DNA of 64,000 nucleotides from Anticarsia gemmatalis (GCF_050436995.1 NC_134762.1:11368167-11432166), one strand, 5' to 3'. Shown: positions 47,767 to 61,427, counted from the first letter of the stretch. Program-made: numbers and translations. The notes: a model not told the origin generated them from the sequence alone.

Positions 47767-49741
47767 TTTTCTTTTTAAATAAGTACTTAAGTTTAACTTT
47801 CTTGTAGTATACTACTGTTTATAAGAGCTTAACAGATTTTGATTCCCAAATGTCATATTTTTTTATATGAAAGCTCATTTTCTTTGCGTCGTAAGAGTAA
47901 ACACGCAATAAATTCCGAACAAAAATCTAGGCCTATATAGCCAAAATATGAAAAGGCTATCCCAATTAAGTATTTCGGGTTAAATAGTGTATAAATCAGT
48001 CAATAGCCGTCAGTGGCCAGGTCCACGGCACTCGGACTGTCGGGCGGGTTAATTTAACCCAGATTTATCACCGCCCCGCCCGCGCCGAGAGCAATTAAAA
48101 TCATCTCTCAATGGCACTTCACTTGATATGTTAGACACTTTGAACGGCGCATATCAGCTGACAAATTACTACAGATTTTGGCCAGTTTATGGAATTATTT
48201 GAGCGTATTATCGACTGGCTTTGCGGTGAAGTAAACAAATGCTGATTGCGTGGTCAATTCCGGCATTATTTCCTCATTATTTTACAATATTTAATAGTTT
48301 TGGAATTTGGTAACTTGTCTTATACATGGCAAAAGCCTAGCCTCTTATTACATGGAAGTAACATAAAACAGTGAAAACTCTATACCTTTCATACATATAC
48401 ACCTTTGCAAGTATGCCTCCTAAGCAGTTTGAACATAAAAAAGTCTTCAGTGATGTTTAAGTTGATCCTTTCCGTACTTGGAAGGGCACGTAGTTGGCCC
48501 TAGTTACTATCAATTAAGTTTAAAGTCGTTAAGCCAAGTCACGACCCATCAACTAGACAAGGTGGACCGCTAACCACGGAAAAAAGCTAATAATAAAAAT
48601 CTGCTGAGTAGCGGTTGGGCAGAGAATATATCGGCAACCAAGACATTTTGTTAATTTCTCAAAATATTTGATATTTCACTCTTTTATAACAAGACCAGGT
48701 GACCGGTTTCCCGACTTCTAAATATTGTATTTATCAGAAGATATCTTATAAGATCGTATTTCGACAGTTGTTTTTATACATTTGCTGGCACTTTATTTAG
48801 CAGAAAGTTTATCTGACACTTATTCATACACTGTGAAATTCGCCGATAGTTAATATTTTACTCGTCCATCTTCAGAGAAAGTAAATATTAACTTTATTTT
48901 GTCAACAAGATACCGGGAGTACAGTACAGACAAGGAGATTCAAATCGCACAAACTCAATTCACAGTGCGTTGGCACTACGTAATTGTCTCGCAAATCCTG
49001 CAATAACCGTCTCGGCCCGTCAATCCCTCAATAAACGAGGGAAAGAGATAAAAAACTGCGCTCAGCGGTACGTAAACAAACAATCGTAATGGCAGACAGC
49101 CCGGCGGGCGGTACGCGTGCAAAAACACCAATGTAGGTCGGTTGTTTATTGAACAAATTATTTGTGGCAGACTTTATACAGATATAAACGAATTGTAATG
49201 AGTCTTATTGAAAATTTTGTTCGTAATGTCGACTTTGTAATCATCAAAAATTATTTATATTTTTAAGTAGACAGGGCTGCCTAATTTGAAAAAGTCGGAG
49301 AAAAAAACTACATGTCCACTTGAATTGGAAAGAGCGTACCTACCAACGTAATAAATAAAATTCAATAAACAGCGAAGAAACGGAATTTCAATGCAATTCT
49401 AATGGTTATTTTGGCATAGTTCCAATGTTCTTTGTTTCAAAGAATGCTTAGCTACATACAGTCAGCCACAAACAGTTAGCCAAACACGAACTTTTTTCAA
49501 GATGGAGTGGTGCGCGCTCGTCAATCACTCGTACCGCGAACAATTTGCAACTTTTGTCAATTCATCCCCCCACACCCCTCGTTACGAGTCAGCTGATTTG
49601 TTAAGATAACAGAATAACACCTGATCTCAATGGACTTATTTATAAGTACATTATTTGGATGACAATTATAATAATTTTGAGAAAAAAATATTTTAGTTTG
49701 AAATTCTGGTCTCAATTTTTAATAAAAATTTTGGACAATTT
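47767..49741. other. Gene-free unique DNA
   Basis: No gene is seen. A GC-rich patch with inverted words (GGGCGGGTTAATTTAACCC and CCGCCCCGCCCGC) lies at about 48042-48091. Confidence 0.45.
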
Positions 49742-49752
49742 ACACAAGGTCA

Positions 49753-49904
49753 ACGTAGTGTTGGCAGGCCCCCCACAAGATGGACCGACGACCTGGTAAG
49801 GGTTGCCGGAGTCCGATGGATGAGGGCGGCCCAGGACCGGTCCTATTGGCGCTCGATGGGGGAGGCCTTTGTCCAGCAGTGGACGATTCCCGGCTGAGAT
49901 GATG
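49753..49904 (+). mobile_element. 5'-truncated RTE-type LINE with 11-bp target duplication
   Basis: The insertion is flanked by an exact 11-bp repeat, ACACAAGGTCA (49742-49752 and 49905-49915). From 49754 an open frame runs to a TGA at 49895-49897. It begins RSVGRPPTRWTDD, continues RWMRAAQDRSYWRSMGEAFV and ends QQWTIPG, the standard C-terminus of lepidopteran RTE-like reverse transcriptase ORFs. The tail after the stop is a few GATGA-type bases, as expected for RTE 3' ends. Only 152 bp were inserted, with no frame damage, so the insertion looks young. Confidence 0.88.
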
Positions 49905-49915
49905 ACACAAGGTCA

Positions 49916-52478
49916 TCTGATTCCAAACAAAGACGAGATTGTACTAAGGCAAAACTCAAGGCTAAGAAAACATATAGAGTGATAGAGTCTAGGAAATAGA
50001 ATTCAAAATTGTCCTATTTTATGGTTAAGCCAGAAATCTTGTCGTACAGTTCAAGAAATATAACAGTACTCTTTTATCCTTTCTACTGAGCACATTCGCT
50101 CATATTTGAGGGTGGTTATATAAGGCGACGTACTCTTGCAAAATTACAGTAGCGACTTCTATTTCGCGATTTTAGAATTTTCCTCTTGCGGACTCAGAGG
50201 ATGAACATAATAGCGGACTAAACAAAGGGAAGCATAAAAGTTTCTTACATACAAACATACATAGGGAAGAAGAGCAACGACTAACAAGCACCTAATTAAG
50301 TTTATGCTGCAGTTTTGTTTACAAGTAGCACATGTCACGTACAAAAGGTAATTAAGGCGTCATAACGAGCAAGGAGGTAGCAAGACAGTCACCGTACTGA
50401 ATGTCAATTAAGGAAAGTTTAGCAATATGCCGCCGGCGCTACGTGAGCCACCAGGCGATAATGAAAACTTGGAGGTGTTATTAGTTTCTAATATCGATAC
50501 AAGATAACTTACTTTACTCACGCCTATATTATAAACGCACGAGTGACTATGTTGATGATATACCTACGCATTTATGAGTTACTGGTATATTGAAATCTTG
50601 AAGCTATAGTTTTCCTTACCTTTTCTTTTATCTATTTCAACAGAGATATGATAGAAATTAAGATAAGGTAAGAATTCTAGAATCACATTATTATTAAGTG
50701 ACGTGTTAATTATATTAAGCCATACGAAAATCCACAAAAAATATTAAGTCAAACCCCAGGATTCTGAAGGCCATTTACCGGTATCGCTGTCATTTACAAA
50801 GACTTTTCCCATTTCTGATTTTCAAATCAATCAAACCTTCCCAAACAAGCACGTACAATAATCGTGGTATATAAAAATAAATAGCAATAAGGCAAATACC
50901 CTGGGCTACCATGGACCGAGGGCGAGGTCGATCCATCACGGCTGCTCCTCAATTACACCGGGACACCATGACTGATCGCGACCCCCACTTGTTACCCAAC
51001 TACGAACATAACGGACAAAAACCAACGAAAAACGTACAAAAAAACGGCTTTATTTGTCACCAGATTATTGGGCAAGATAAACGCATGATATTTCATTTAA
51101 CTATTTATTTTTACAATAAAGGATGAAGCTGTAGAGTTAGTAACAATACTTTTAAAACATTTTCAATACTTATTCAAAAAGTAGATCGATTTTTTTAATT
51201 TTTAAGTAGATTTCGTAAAAGAACTTTAAAGTTTTGCATTGTGCAGGGGATGATTGTTATCTTATATTTTATGAGAATTAACGTGGTAATAATCATAAAT
51301 AAATGAAATACTTCTCATACTAGATATTTCAAAGCTCTATACTATCACAGCACTCTCTCATGTAAGCAGTATTTACACAACGTGTTATCTTTCACTCTTC
51401 TAAACTGTTTTATATGTAAAAAGGTACATAAAATATACAACACACTAACCTAAAAAAAAAAAAAAAACTCTTAGTAAGCGGTATCAATATACAATGCAAA
51501 AATGAGTTTGTTTGTTCCGCATTCACCGGGGAACGGATCAGCCGGGTTTGGTAAAACTCTGCGAGAATGCCGCGGGCGGATTGAATGGCGGGATAAATGT
51601 TTTGGTTATTTTAAGGCTCTGTTCGTTTACAGCCTTTACTGTCGAGTGTCAAAATGTCAGGGGGATGGAAACGTCAGTCTTGGTAGTTGACGTGACTGCG
51701 CGAGTGATACTTTAAAGCATTTTGAATGGGTGGTGAATAATGGTTTAAATACTTTTATTGTGTGTTTTACATAACGATATATATTTTTTTGCGTTAAGTC
51801 AAAAATAACTGAGCACAAAGTCAATTCCGGTTTTAGTCAAGATGTTTTTACAATGTCGTAGGCTTTTTAGGCGCATCTTTTATGTTGACCACTCACAATA
51901 GAATTAAAAAACGCGAAAAAGATGCGTCTATGAATAAATATGTAGTCTGAATACAGCTTATAGTACAAAAAGGTTAACAAAATTATCACATTATTCATTG
52001 TAAATAACGTACACAGAAAAAACATTCAGTGTTTAGTCAAAAAGCCAAAAAGAGAAAATACAAAAAAAAATGCGACAAAAACAGGGTTTAAAACCTCTCG
52101 TACAACCATTTATCTAGGTAAAAGTCACAAACGGGTTGACTAATCATCTCACAACTAGAAGCTTGGAGTAACAAAATAAAATGAAGATGAATTTCATTTA
52201 AAACGGCGCCGCTACCAGATTATAAGTTTATGATTGTCAACCGCTACTCAGGCTGTACGGGCAGCGGGAAAATGCCCTGAATTCAGACAAATTTTCGTGT
52301 CAATGAGACCCTGACAGGTCACAGTTTGGAAAAATGATAAAAATTTGACATTTTGGTTAGATATAAATAACAAATAAAAACAATGAACTTAACTTATTCT
52401 TACTTTTAAATACAAGATATTGATCTATACGAATACTGTAGACGAAGTCCATGCTGGCTCAAATATGCGTGGTTCTCT
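49916..52478. other. Gene-free unique DNA
   Basis: No gene is seen. A poly-A run lies at about 51452-51468. A near-match to the dispersed motif (CACCAGGCGATAATGA) lies at 50449. Confidence 0.45.
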
Positions 52479-52578
52479 ACCCCCGGTTTCTGAATACATT
52501 TAGCGATTTGTTTTTTTATGAGTTTAAACGCTATTGAATAGATAAACTGCCGCTAAATGTACCTCAGAAACCGGGCGT
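52479..52578. mobile_element. Palindromic MITE, copy 2
   Basis: The copy begins ACCCCCGGTTTCTGA and ends CAGAAACCGGGCGT. It shares the core TTATGAGTTTAAACGCTATTGA and the arm word TAGATAAACTGCCGCTAAAT with copy 1 at 45602. Part of the left inner arm is deleted, so its hairpin is shorter. Confidence 0.68.
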
Positions 52579-54320
52579 AAGATGTCGTGCAACTTTTTTA
52601 AGCATTTCGCTTTCCTTTGCCGACTGTACTTACAAAACTAGCTAAAACTAGAACGGATGCCTGAAAACGAAGTATTTTGCGAATAATTTTTCATGGTACA
52701 ATAATAATGAGGCGGCCTAAATCTCTCACGTCCGCACAATAACTCTTTGATTTGTGACACTTTTCAACTAACCTCGTTTTGTAACAAATCTTTCTTCAAT
52801 TTAAACTTGAATTTATAAAACCAGTTCTTTGACACTTGTAATAGGAGCTATTGTCATTTTCTAGGTCATTTTTAAACTTTAATTTCGCCCGATTTTATAT
52901 AAATGTTGATTCATAACATTTTATTATTACATTTGTCTGTGTTATTTCTACAACATTTCAGAGGTAAAACAACAATTTCAGTACCAACAAAAGCCACCTA
53001 CTCAACAAATTTTACTAACTACTCGGCTCCAATTTTCATTCAACGTTGTAGCTTTTAAGGCAATTTTCATTGACAAATCGTGACTAGGTTCGCAGTATAG
53101 GCTCTAGTTGAGAGTCGAGTACGTGAATGCAGTGCCTGAAATAATTGAAATTCAATCAATCACCTAACGGCTCGTGCCTACGTATCGTGTTTGATCGCAC
53201 CAGAAACGTTCCTCGCCCAGTGCATGGCCCGGCAAGCCGCCAAAATAACGAATAGCCAACGCCAAGATTCAATTTGCAGTGCACTCTTATACACCCCTAC
53301 TCCCCTGGTAGCCGGCCGGTTAAAACTTGCCAAATTGGACAATCGTCGTATGAAAACTGAACCGGGTTTTGCAGAATTTTTACTCAATTCACGTAACTAA
53401 CTGAAAACTGCTCCATCTATTTTTGTGGATTCTGTTGGTTTATTTACAACACGCTGTTATTGACTGTTTTTTTTAACACAAAGAAAGCAGTTCAAGTTTG
53501 CTTAAAGAATATTGGATAAACATTTTATTATATACAGGGAATATCTCGAGATAAACTTATTATTTAGTCATCAAACTTTGTGTATTGTATTGTAACTGAA
53601 GCCAGTCGAGTTTTATGATCTTGATCAGACAGATTCGACAACAAAGGATCCTTGTAATAAAATATACAGTACCGTCTTGTTAAAATGGAGCACAAATATT
53701 TAAGAATGTTATACACACTAGCACGAATTCTTGTAAATTAACTTAGATTGTTGAGGTTTACAAATCGACGAGTTTTAATTACTAGGAAAAAACATTTTCC
53801 TATTTTTTTGTCATGGTAGTATTATGTATTCAAAAGAATTTCATAAATAAGGCACAACCCGGGGCCGCTTTTTAAGCAAAAGGAATGACAGACAGACTGA
53901 TAGCAAAGCTATAAAACCGCATTTCTGGGGTATAGTACCATAAACAATTAAATCGTTCTATTGTTTATTTCTAAGCCATTTCAGATAAAATATCGCATAT
54001 TTTTGTATACTTGTAGGCGTAATGTAAAATAATTAAAACATATATTATATCTTAGTTCAAAACACACCGTGTTATGTTAGGCCTAGTATTTCATTTTTAA
54101 TTAGTATACATTTAATTAACTAAATATACGTATACTTAGTCCGCTGTTTTGTAAGGTGTATTATAAATATGCTTTACAAAATAATATAACGTTCAATTAA
54201 CTTTTATTATGGCTATAAAATTTTGTTTTTAATATTTCATGCAGGTTACACCATGTATATTAAGATCAATTTATACAAGACAAGCTTTATACCTGTGGCT
54301 TTACCCACATACGATCCCAT
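52579..54320. other. Gene-free unique DNA
   Basis: No gene is seen. Opposing short frames near 53180-53400 lie in slightly GC-richer sequence but carry no domain. Confidence 0.45.
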
Positions 54321-54364
54321 AACAATTTTTACAGTAGTGTTACAACACTACTGTAAAAATTGTT
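54321..54364. repeat. 44-bp near-perfect palindrome
   Basis: AACAATTTTTACAGTAGTGT plus one further T (54321-54341) is followed by a 2-bp centre (AC) and then its exact reverse complement (54344-54364). Pairing stops abruptly at both outer ends. A SINE tail begins 23 bp downstream. Confidence 0.95.
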
Positions 54365-54386
54365 CGTACCAAGTGGAGTTTTTAGG

Positions 54387-54430
54387 TCTCTGCCTACTCC
54401 TATGTGAAAAATAGCGTGATTTTATGTATG
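54387..54430 (+). repeat. SINE 3' tail fragment
   Basis: The wording CTCTGCCTACTCCTATGTG, then AGCGTGATTTTATGTATG, matches the 3' end of the SINE family at 11932 and 56488. The head is missing. Confidence 0.6.
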
Positions 54431-55236
54431 ACTTGTTATAGGTTTTTAAAAGGATCCATTATTATGTATGTATATGCTATATGTAAGAATCCATATACAC
54501 TCTGCATACACACACGCACTAAGCATTAGCTATGTATACAGGCTGTTCACTACACAAACTAGCTCAATAGCTGTTCTATAAAAGGAACAATAAACAGGGT
54601 GTATAGAACTCGCCTGGAGGGAAACAAGGCTACTTGGTACAAACGTTAAAATATAATTAACATTCGAACAATGAGCAACACACTTGCGATATTTTGATAT
54701 TTAGACTGAAAATAACCCCAGTTATTACACACCCTGTTAAGTAGCTTCATACCAAATTATTAAGATAACGTTTCACACGATTTTGAACTGTAAAGTAATG
54801 ATTTTAAGGTATATTTTCGATTGTGTTTGTGTTCGTTTAATTTTGACGGTTTAATTTCAAGAGTGCTATATTGCAATGTGTATTTAATTGCTAAGATATG
54901 AATAAGATGTTTTCATTTATCTTTTGTTAATAAAAGCAGTGCTTATAGTCTTTGAAGTAGCCAGTTTATTTAGTAGAATGAAATTACAGTATTCACTTGG
55001 TAATTTACTTGAAAGAACTTAATCATAAATACTATTTGACTGAAGAAGTATTGTATTGCTTTATTTCTATATACAATTGGGCTGGATTGAACAATTTAAA
55101 GTTTAAATCTACGAAGTAAATTTTGCGGTTTAGGGACTAGATTTACAGCGTACAGATAAGTATCGGCTATCCTAACCGATGGATAACGTGACAGCAAATG
55201 AAAAGCAGTCCACTCCTATCTATACTAATCTATACT
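54431..55236. other. Gene-free unique DNA
   Basis: The stretch is AT-rich. No supported feature. Confidence 0.5.
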
Positions 55237-55484
55237 AATATTATAAAGCTGAAGAGTTGGTTCGTTGTTTGTTTGTTTGAACGCGCTAATCTCAGAAACT
55301 ACTGGTCCGATTTGAACAGTTCTTTCAGTGTTAGATAGCCTATTTATTGAGGAAGGCTATAGGCTATATATCATCATGCTACAACCAAAAGGAGCCGAGT
55401 ACCAGTAATTTTTTTTACAAAAACGGGGAAATTATGACCCATTCTCTCTTATGTGACACAAGCGAAGTTGCGCGGGTCAGCTAG
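55237..55484 (-). mobile_element. Retroposon of the CTAGCTGACCCGCG family
   Basis: In minus-strand sense it begins CTAGCTGACCCGCGCAACTT. It runs through GAGAGAATGGGTC and CATGATGATATATAGCC to a short AAAC-type run and CTTTATAATATT. It is uninterrupted where the copy at 17198-18158 carries the Harbinger insertion, so it serves as an empty-site comparator. It is non-coding, and no clear target duplication is seen. Confidence 0.72.
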
Positions 55485-55799
55485 TTAATTTATATTTAAA
55501 GTATCATTTACCACAGTGAATAACAAATAAATATAAATATCAACTGAAATTTCGATTACATTGAACTAGTCCTTTATTGCTATGCAGAGGTTTAAATTTA
55601 ATCAATTTATGTGAAATACCATCACATAAATCGGATTCCAATTAATAATTGTGTATTATTTCGGATTCTTGGAATATCGTAAAATACAATTTGGTAATTA
55701 TATTAAATTATATTCTAGGAAAACAATGTGGTTAAAATTTTGAGTCGGTGGATGTTTACAAACTGTCTGAAATCAATTTAAATCATCGGTTTGTATGAC

Positions 55800-56020
55800 T
55801 TGCTAAATATTCGGCTCGGCACGTTCGGTTCGGCAGTATTTATCGAACAACAAAACCGAATCTAAACAATAATTGTAAGTACTTGTTCTACTTGTGCCGA
55901 TCCGGTAATTCTTTCGGCAACGATCATCACAATTCGGTTTAAACTTCAGGCGCGGCGGTGTCGGCATATTCGGTTTACCGCCCGGCTGGGCTGATTAATG
56001 CCGAACCGAATATGTCTGTA
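55800..56020. repeat. CGGTTCGG/CCGAATAT-rich repeat-like region
   Basis: Words such as ACGTTCGGTTCGGCAG, CATATTCGGTTTACCG and GCCGAACCGAATATG recur on both strands. Similar TTCGGC/CCGAATATTCGG-rich sequence is found in some insect MITEs, possibly of hAT type. I cannot define its ends. Confidence 0.3.
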
Positions 56021-56487
56021 TCAAGTCTTATTGCTACTAAATAGTTCTGATTGCGACCATTCCCAATATATACCCTATATTTGGTATATATAGAACGGTA
56101 TAAAATGTTATGATCAGTAAAATTTCAGAGATCTTAATTAATTCCGAGCTTTTAAACTAAAATATCAGGAATATATGAATTAATTACTTAAAACATAATT
56201 CGTTTGCATTTATAAGTTTGAATTTACCTCGAATAGCGATACAAAACTGTCCAAAATAAAGTATGATAAACAGAGTGTATTTTTAGCTGATTGAGGAAAA
56301 GTACAGGGAAACTGTATGGAGATAAGAAATGTCATCAATCTCGTCCCTTTTCACTTAGCCCTACTGTTTTCCGAACTGAAAACATCGTTTATAAAACAAC
56401 ACCGCCTATATGCATTAGCTTAACTTTGTGGAGACGAAAATACAAATATATTTTTTTTGCGAAAAATGAATAACAGGAAGGTAGACA

Positions 56488-56749
56488 TAATATTACGCCC
56501 GTTATACCTGAGTGTAGGCAGAGATGTATAAAATACACCCACACTTCATACGCAGTAACAATGTTAGTCCCATGTAGTGGGTGGCCAGTCTATTGTCATT
56601 TTCTAGAACCGGGCACGATACCAAACTTCGGGCTTCTATTGAGAAATATAAATTAGAAAAGACCAATAAAAGTACTTCGTCCAACCAGGAAATCGAACCT
56701 GAAACCTCTTGATCAGTTGACGAATCTACTACCAGCCACGCCACTGATA
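56488..56749 (-). repeat. tRNA-derived SINE, near full length
   Basis: In minus-strand sense the A box is AGTGGCGTGGCTGGTAGTAG and the B box is CAGGTTCGATTTCCTGG. The body includes GTATCGTGCCCGGTTCT and CTACATGGGACTAACATTG. The tail reads CTCTGCCTACACTCAGG, then ACGGGCGTAATATTATG. It is the reference copy for the tails at 14681, 18325, 37067 and 54387 and for the copy at 11932. Confidence 0.75.
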
Positions 56750-56908
56750 GATATTTCTGATATTTGAAAATATATCTAAAAGCTTTATTAAACAGGAAAA
56801 ATCAAATAGATATATGAGCACTTACTTTCAATAACTTTTAATTTTATTGATTGCTAGAACATATACATACCTAAAATGGTCTCAAGTTCTAGAAATTTAT
56901 TTCCACGG

Positions 56909-56924
56909 TACCAGGAGAGCATAA
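56909..56924 (+). other. Dispersed motif TACCAGG-N4-CATAA
   Basis: The site reads TACCAGGAGAGCATAA. It is the first of five strict sites in the last 7 kb. Confidence 0.55.
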
Positions 56925-58270
56925 AAGTGGTGGCATTACGCCAAACCTAGATCGGAACTAACTCGATTGCAAGCGCTCATTATAAATTCTACAACACAAC
57001 GGACATTGTCTCCTGACAATAGGACATTAACAATTCAAATAGATTTATCACGCATGATCAAATTGAATCAAGGCTAACTGGATTAGAAGAAAATGGCGAA
57101 TGAAGTGTAATTTCCGGGATGAAGGAATCGGGAGCGTTTTGTAAACAATCGTGGGCCCTTAGTTAGGAGGGACCCTACAAATCATGTGGAGAGGTGCTCG
57201 GACCCCAAGCCTCGGGAGAAGTGCTGAAAGGTGGCCGCTCCGGGTCAGTTGATAAACACTCGCCGAATCTTTTACTATGTTTTTGTACGTATTTATATGT
57301 TGCTTGTTATTATCGAATAGCTTTAGGAATGTAAGCTCATTCTAACATGACATAGCTACTCTGTTTATACGTTACTTCTCATAGCTATCGACATACCAAT
57401 AATATTAAAAATGAATTTTCAAATACGTTACTATAGTCGATGTAGTAATGATATCAAAAAAACTGAAAAACACACTTAGTTTCTTTTTTATTCAAGGAAA
57501 TATAGGACAATGTTAACTGAAGGCATATTTCTAAGCTGCAAATCAAAATTAAGCTAACCATAACCGAAGCAATTTTGTCAAAAAAACAGGAAAATTAAGG
57601 AAAATCGCAACAAATCGTAATCACTTCTAACCTCTTATATTTAGCAACAAGGACCAAGTAACTGCAAACCAATCAGAAAACCCCAATAACCTCATGGCAT
57701 ATGAAGTATAGTCCAGTACGGCGTGGACCGAGGCAGTTAGTATCCAATTTGCAGAACAAATAAATAGCGCGCTTGCAGTCGTAACCGCGGGGGAGTGGAC
57801 CACCTGATGGGTCGTTTTATTTTGACTACAATCAGCCTGAGAGACTGTTTTAACTAGTTGGATTTTAAACGTTCATACTGGAATATACGCATACATACAT
57901 ATTGGCACATATTTGGTAGATTGTTAAACCAAAATATAGTATAAATAATTTTCCCTTTCTTCTTCGTTAACCGCTTATGTAGCGATGATGAGGCCGTCAA
58001 TTACAAATCATTATTATATGGAGGTTGAGATTGTAAAATAATTTTAAATAAAAGTTTTTAACAGTTAATCGGGTTTTCTATAACCTTGTTTCAATAATGA
58101 GACTTATTATTTCTACATTACCAAATAGTAGAAAACCAGCAATCATAAAGTTCATTTACCTGTAACAAATCAAAACAAAATATATTAATAACAACACAAC
58201 ATTACGTTATTCATCCGGAGTCACAAGTTGACAGGAATTCAATCCAAACTTATGAATAGCTACCGAGAAG

Positions 58271-58286
58271 TACCAGGAGAACATAA
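58271..58286 (+). other. Dispersed motif TACCAGG-N4-CATAA
   Basis: The site reads TACCAGGAGAACATAA. It differs from the 56909 site at one position, with unrelated flanks. Confidence 0.55.
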
Positions 58287-61200
58287 CAAACAACATCTAT
58301 TATGTATACGCATCGGAAAAGTTTGACAACTTATGATAAGTTTATTAAGGTCTGTAGGTGGGTGCGACGGAATACCAACTCATCGTAACAATGTATTGAC
58401 CGGAGATTGAATACCAATGCGAGGATATTGAGATTTTTCCCCGAAAACTCGATATGTTCAGTAAAATATAATTACGATACCCAAATTACATTTGGGGATG
58501 ATATCATCTTGAACCGAAATTAGCCTTTTTCAAAAATATGTATATGTATCGTTACTACAATTTATTGATGTCAGGACTTCGAACATGATTGGCATTTATA
58601 TAAATGATACCTTTGGTATCATGATTTCGATTTTGTTGCAGTTTTGAATATGTGAAATAATGGTTTTATATTTTTAAAGCAAGATATTATTTATCCAGAA
58701 ACGAAGACAGTAATAATAAATTCAAGTACATTTTGTTCTCATTTCTTTATACTTTCAAAAATATCGTATTCAAAATTATTCTCCTAATTCGACGAGAACA
58801 TTACATCACATTTTTTCATATTTAATTTTCATTACTCGGTGAGAATTCGAGTAATATTTTGGCACGAAAAATTCTTAGGCTTCCTAAGTATTTTTCATCA
58901 TATCATGTTTTGACGACTAATTGAAATATTTCACTAAAAGACGGCATGTAGAAGAATTAAATATATTATCATTAAAATATATACAAATGTATATTTTATT
59001 TAAATACAAAAATTGAGATACAAATGTTTTTTATTAAACATTCTATCAGGCCACTCATTTCCAAAGAAAGAGGTCGACAGAGATCTTGTAGGGAGTAAAT
59101 ATTTCAACAATATTATGAGTTTAGCCTGAATTCTATATTAACAGTCAAGACGCGGAAAATTTTACATTTCACAAACGTCTAATAACGGATAAATGGATAA
59201 CCTAATCGATGTATAAAGTGACAGTGACCTGACAAGCTAGACAAAAGTCATTCAAAATTGGTATAGCCGAGAAAAGATCTGTTTTGAATCCAAGCCAATT
59301 TACTGGAACTCAGGCAAGCGTATCAGTATTTAAATAGGTGTGGCGTGCACTGCTTAGCCGCGTAGTTTGAGCGATTTGCACAATAGCCACTTAACCTCGG
59401 CGCATTTGCTGCAAATTGTACGCACACCGTACAACTACACAATGCAGGTTGTGTGCGATGCAAATTGAAGCCTATCGGGGATTTTGTTCTCGTTGGCCTC
59501 GATAAAATTCAGTGAAAGCTCTATTTAGGACTTCATATTACGAACTATTACAATATTTTTCATTTTTTGATAATCGTTTACATAGCTAATAGCTTTAGTT
59601 ACTTATTGTAATAATTTGAAAATCCAAGATGAAAAATTATGCAAATATAGGACAGCTGATTTTGACAAGAGATGCTAATAAAAAATTAAGTATTTTTAGA
59701 CGGTCCGATTTCAACATAGAGAATACACACCGTATTATATCCTCTAAAAAAACTCGTAATACGTTTTTTGTGTATTTTCAACAGCTTAGGGGAAGATCCA
59801 TTAATAGTAGACAGTCTAATCGAGACGGAGGCGTTGGACCCAGAAATGGAAATGGTAAATAATTTGGGGCGTTACTCGAAATCAAATTACGACCGCCCTT
59901 ACCAACTTCCAGAATTGTGAATGGGAAAATATTTGCTAGGAACTCTGCGGCCGACAGTTTGATTGCGTATTGATCTACGTCTCCGGCGACGCCGAACCTC
60001 CGCCGGTCCGGCTGCCATCCGGCACAGTCGCTGGAATGTCCACCGATTTTTGTGTGAATAATTAAAACTGGCCGTGGTGTCCTTTGCACAATTTCGAACT
60101 TTATGAAACCTGTGCCCCGGTAAACTTTTTGATATCACTTCAGAATCTCATAAAGTCTATCTGAACTTCGTCTAGAAACTGTTATAGTAACAAATAAACA
60201 TGGGAAAACAGAGAAATTCTCATCAATATTACCAAAACAACACCAGAATATTTCGTCCTCCACTATTCCGTTCTAATCAAAGTGAAAACCGGAGTGGAAT
60301 CTACTTGACGAGTACTAGGAGCTCATACGCGAACAAGAGTATTTTTTTTATTATCCATGCATAAAACATGAGCGTGATTACCGCACAAACTAGTGGGGGA
60401 GTGTTTCTTTCTTAGTGCTCATTCGTTATATTCGTGTAAGCTCGTGTATATTCGTATACACTCGTTTTTCTGGGCGGGACATTTGTAATTCGATTGGACT
60501 AACAAAACGAGTTGGGCAAAAAGTAAGACTAATTGAATTGTGCGCGAATGTAGTTAAGTTTCGTTAACTAAATCGAATGAATTGTTAGTGAAATTAGTTT
60601 AATATTTGTCTGGATATTCGACAATAGCTGGTTTTTGTTCAATCGTAGTCAGATATAAACACCGATCATTAAACGACCAGAGAGTTAAAAAAACGCTTGC
60701 CACGGCTAGAGATATTTGGTTGAACCTCATATTTTAGGTGCCACTAAAAATTAAGTTGATATTATCTCCAATCATGGTAAAGGACTATATTTATGGAAAT
60801 ACAGCAACTCACCTACTCCAAGAATTTTAAAAAGTTGCATAATATTATGACACCAAGTTCACCAGAAAAAATATGTTCCAATAAAGAGTACTACTGATTA
60901 GTACTAAAATATCTCCCTTCATTATAAATCAAACCCTGGACATACCACTCAGCAATCCCATATCACCGTTCGGACAACCGAGTCACACATTTTCCATCCA
61001 AGTTTTCTTGAATATGTTTACAAAATTACCTCACAAAAGTGGTTCATTATACACAAAGTAAGTCATACAAAAGGCATACATTATGTTCTAAAGAAGCTAA
61101 ATAAAAGACATATTATGTTGTACCTATTGACTATTATGTAGAAGGTAAACAAATCACTTTTATGAATGGAAACCCATTGACATTTCATAAAAAAACACCT

Positions 61201-61427
61201 ATTATGAGAAAATGGAGTTATATCGGTCAAGTGTGAGTTGTGCAATTAGTGTTCCGTGATTGATCGAGGTTGAAAAAGTTTGAGATGTTTGTTTTACTGC
61301 ACTAATGGAAATGGGAATTTATGGATAATCCATTTTTGCACAGTTTTTAGTTCATAGAATTTCCTCGAAATTTCTGTATGTGTAAGTAAAATAACTTAAA
61401 TACGTTATTTAAAATGTATCTAACGCG

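Larger units (their letters stand above)
56750..61427. other. Gene-free unique DNA
   Basis: No gene is seen. A GC-rich patch at about 59940-60025 gives arginine-rich conceptual frames but no domain. Strict dispersed-motif sites lie at 56909, 58271 and 60313. Confidence 0.45.

Noticed and set aside
54321..54364. MicroRNA precursor
   Set aside because: The hairpin has only a 2-nt loop and fully perfect pairing, unlike animal miRNA precursors.
59778..60138. Two overlapping minus-strand frames with an arginine run
   Set aside because: The arginine run comes from a CpG-rich patch. No domain or splice evidence.
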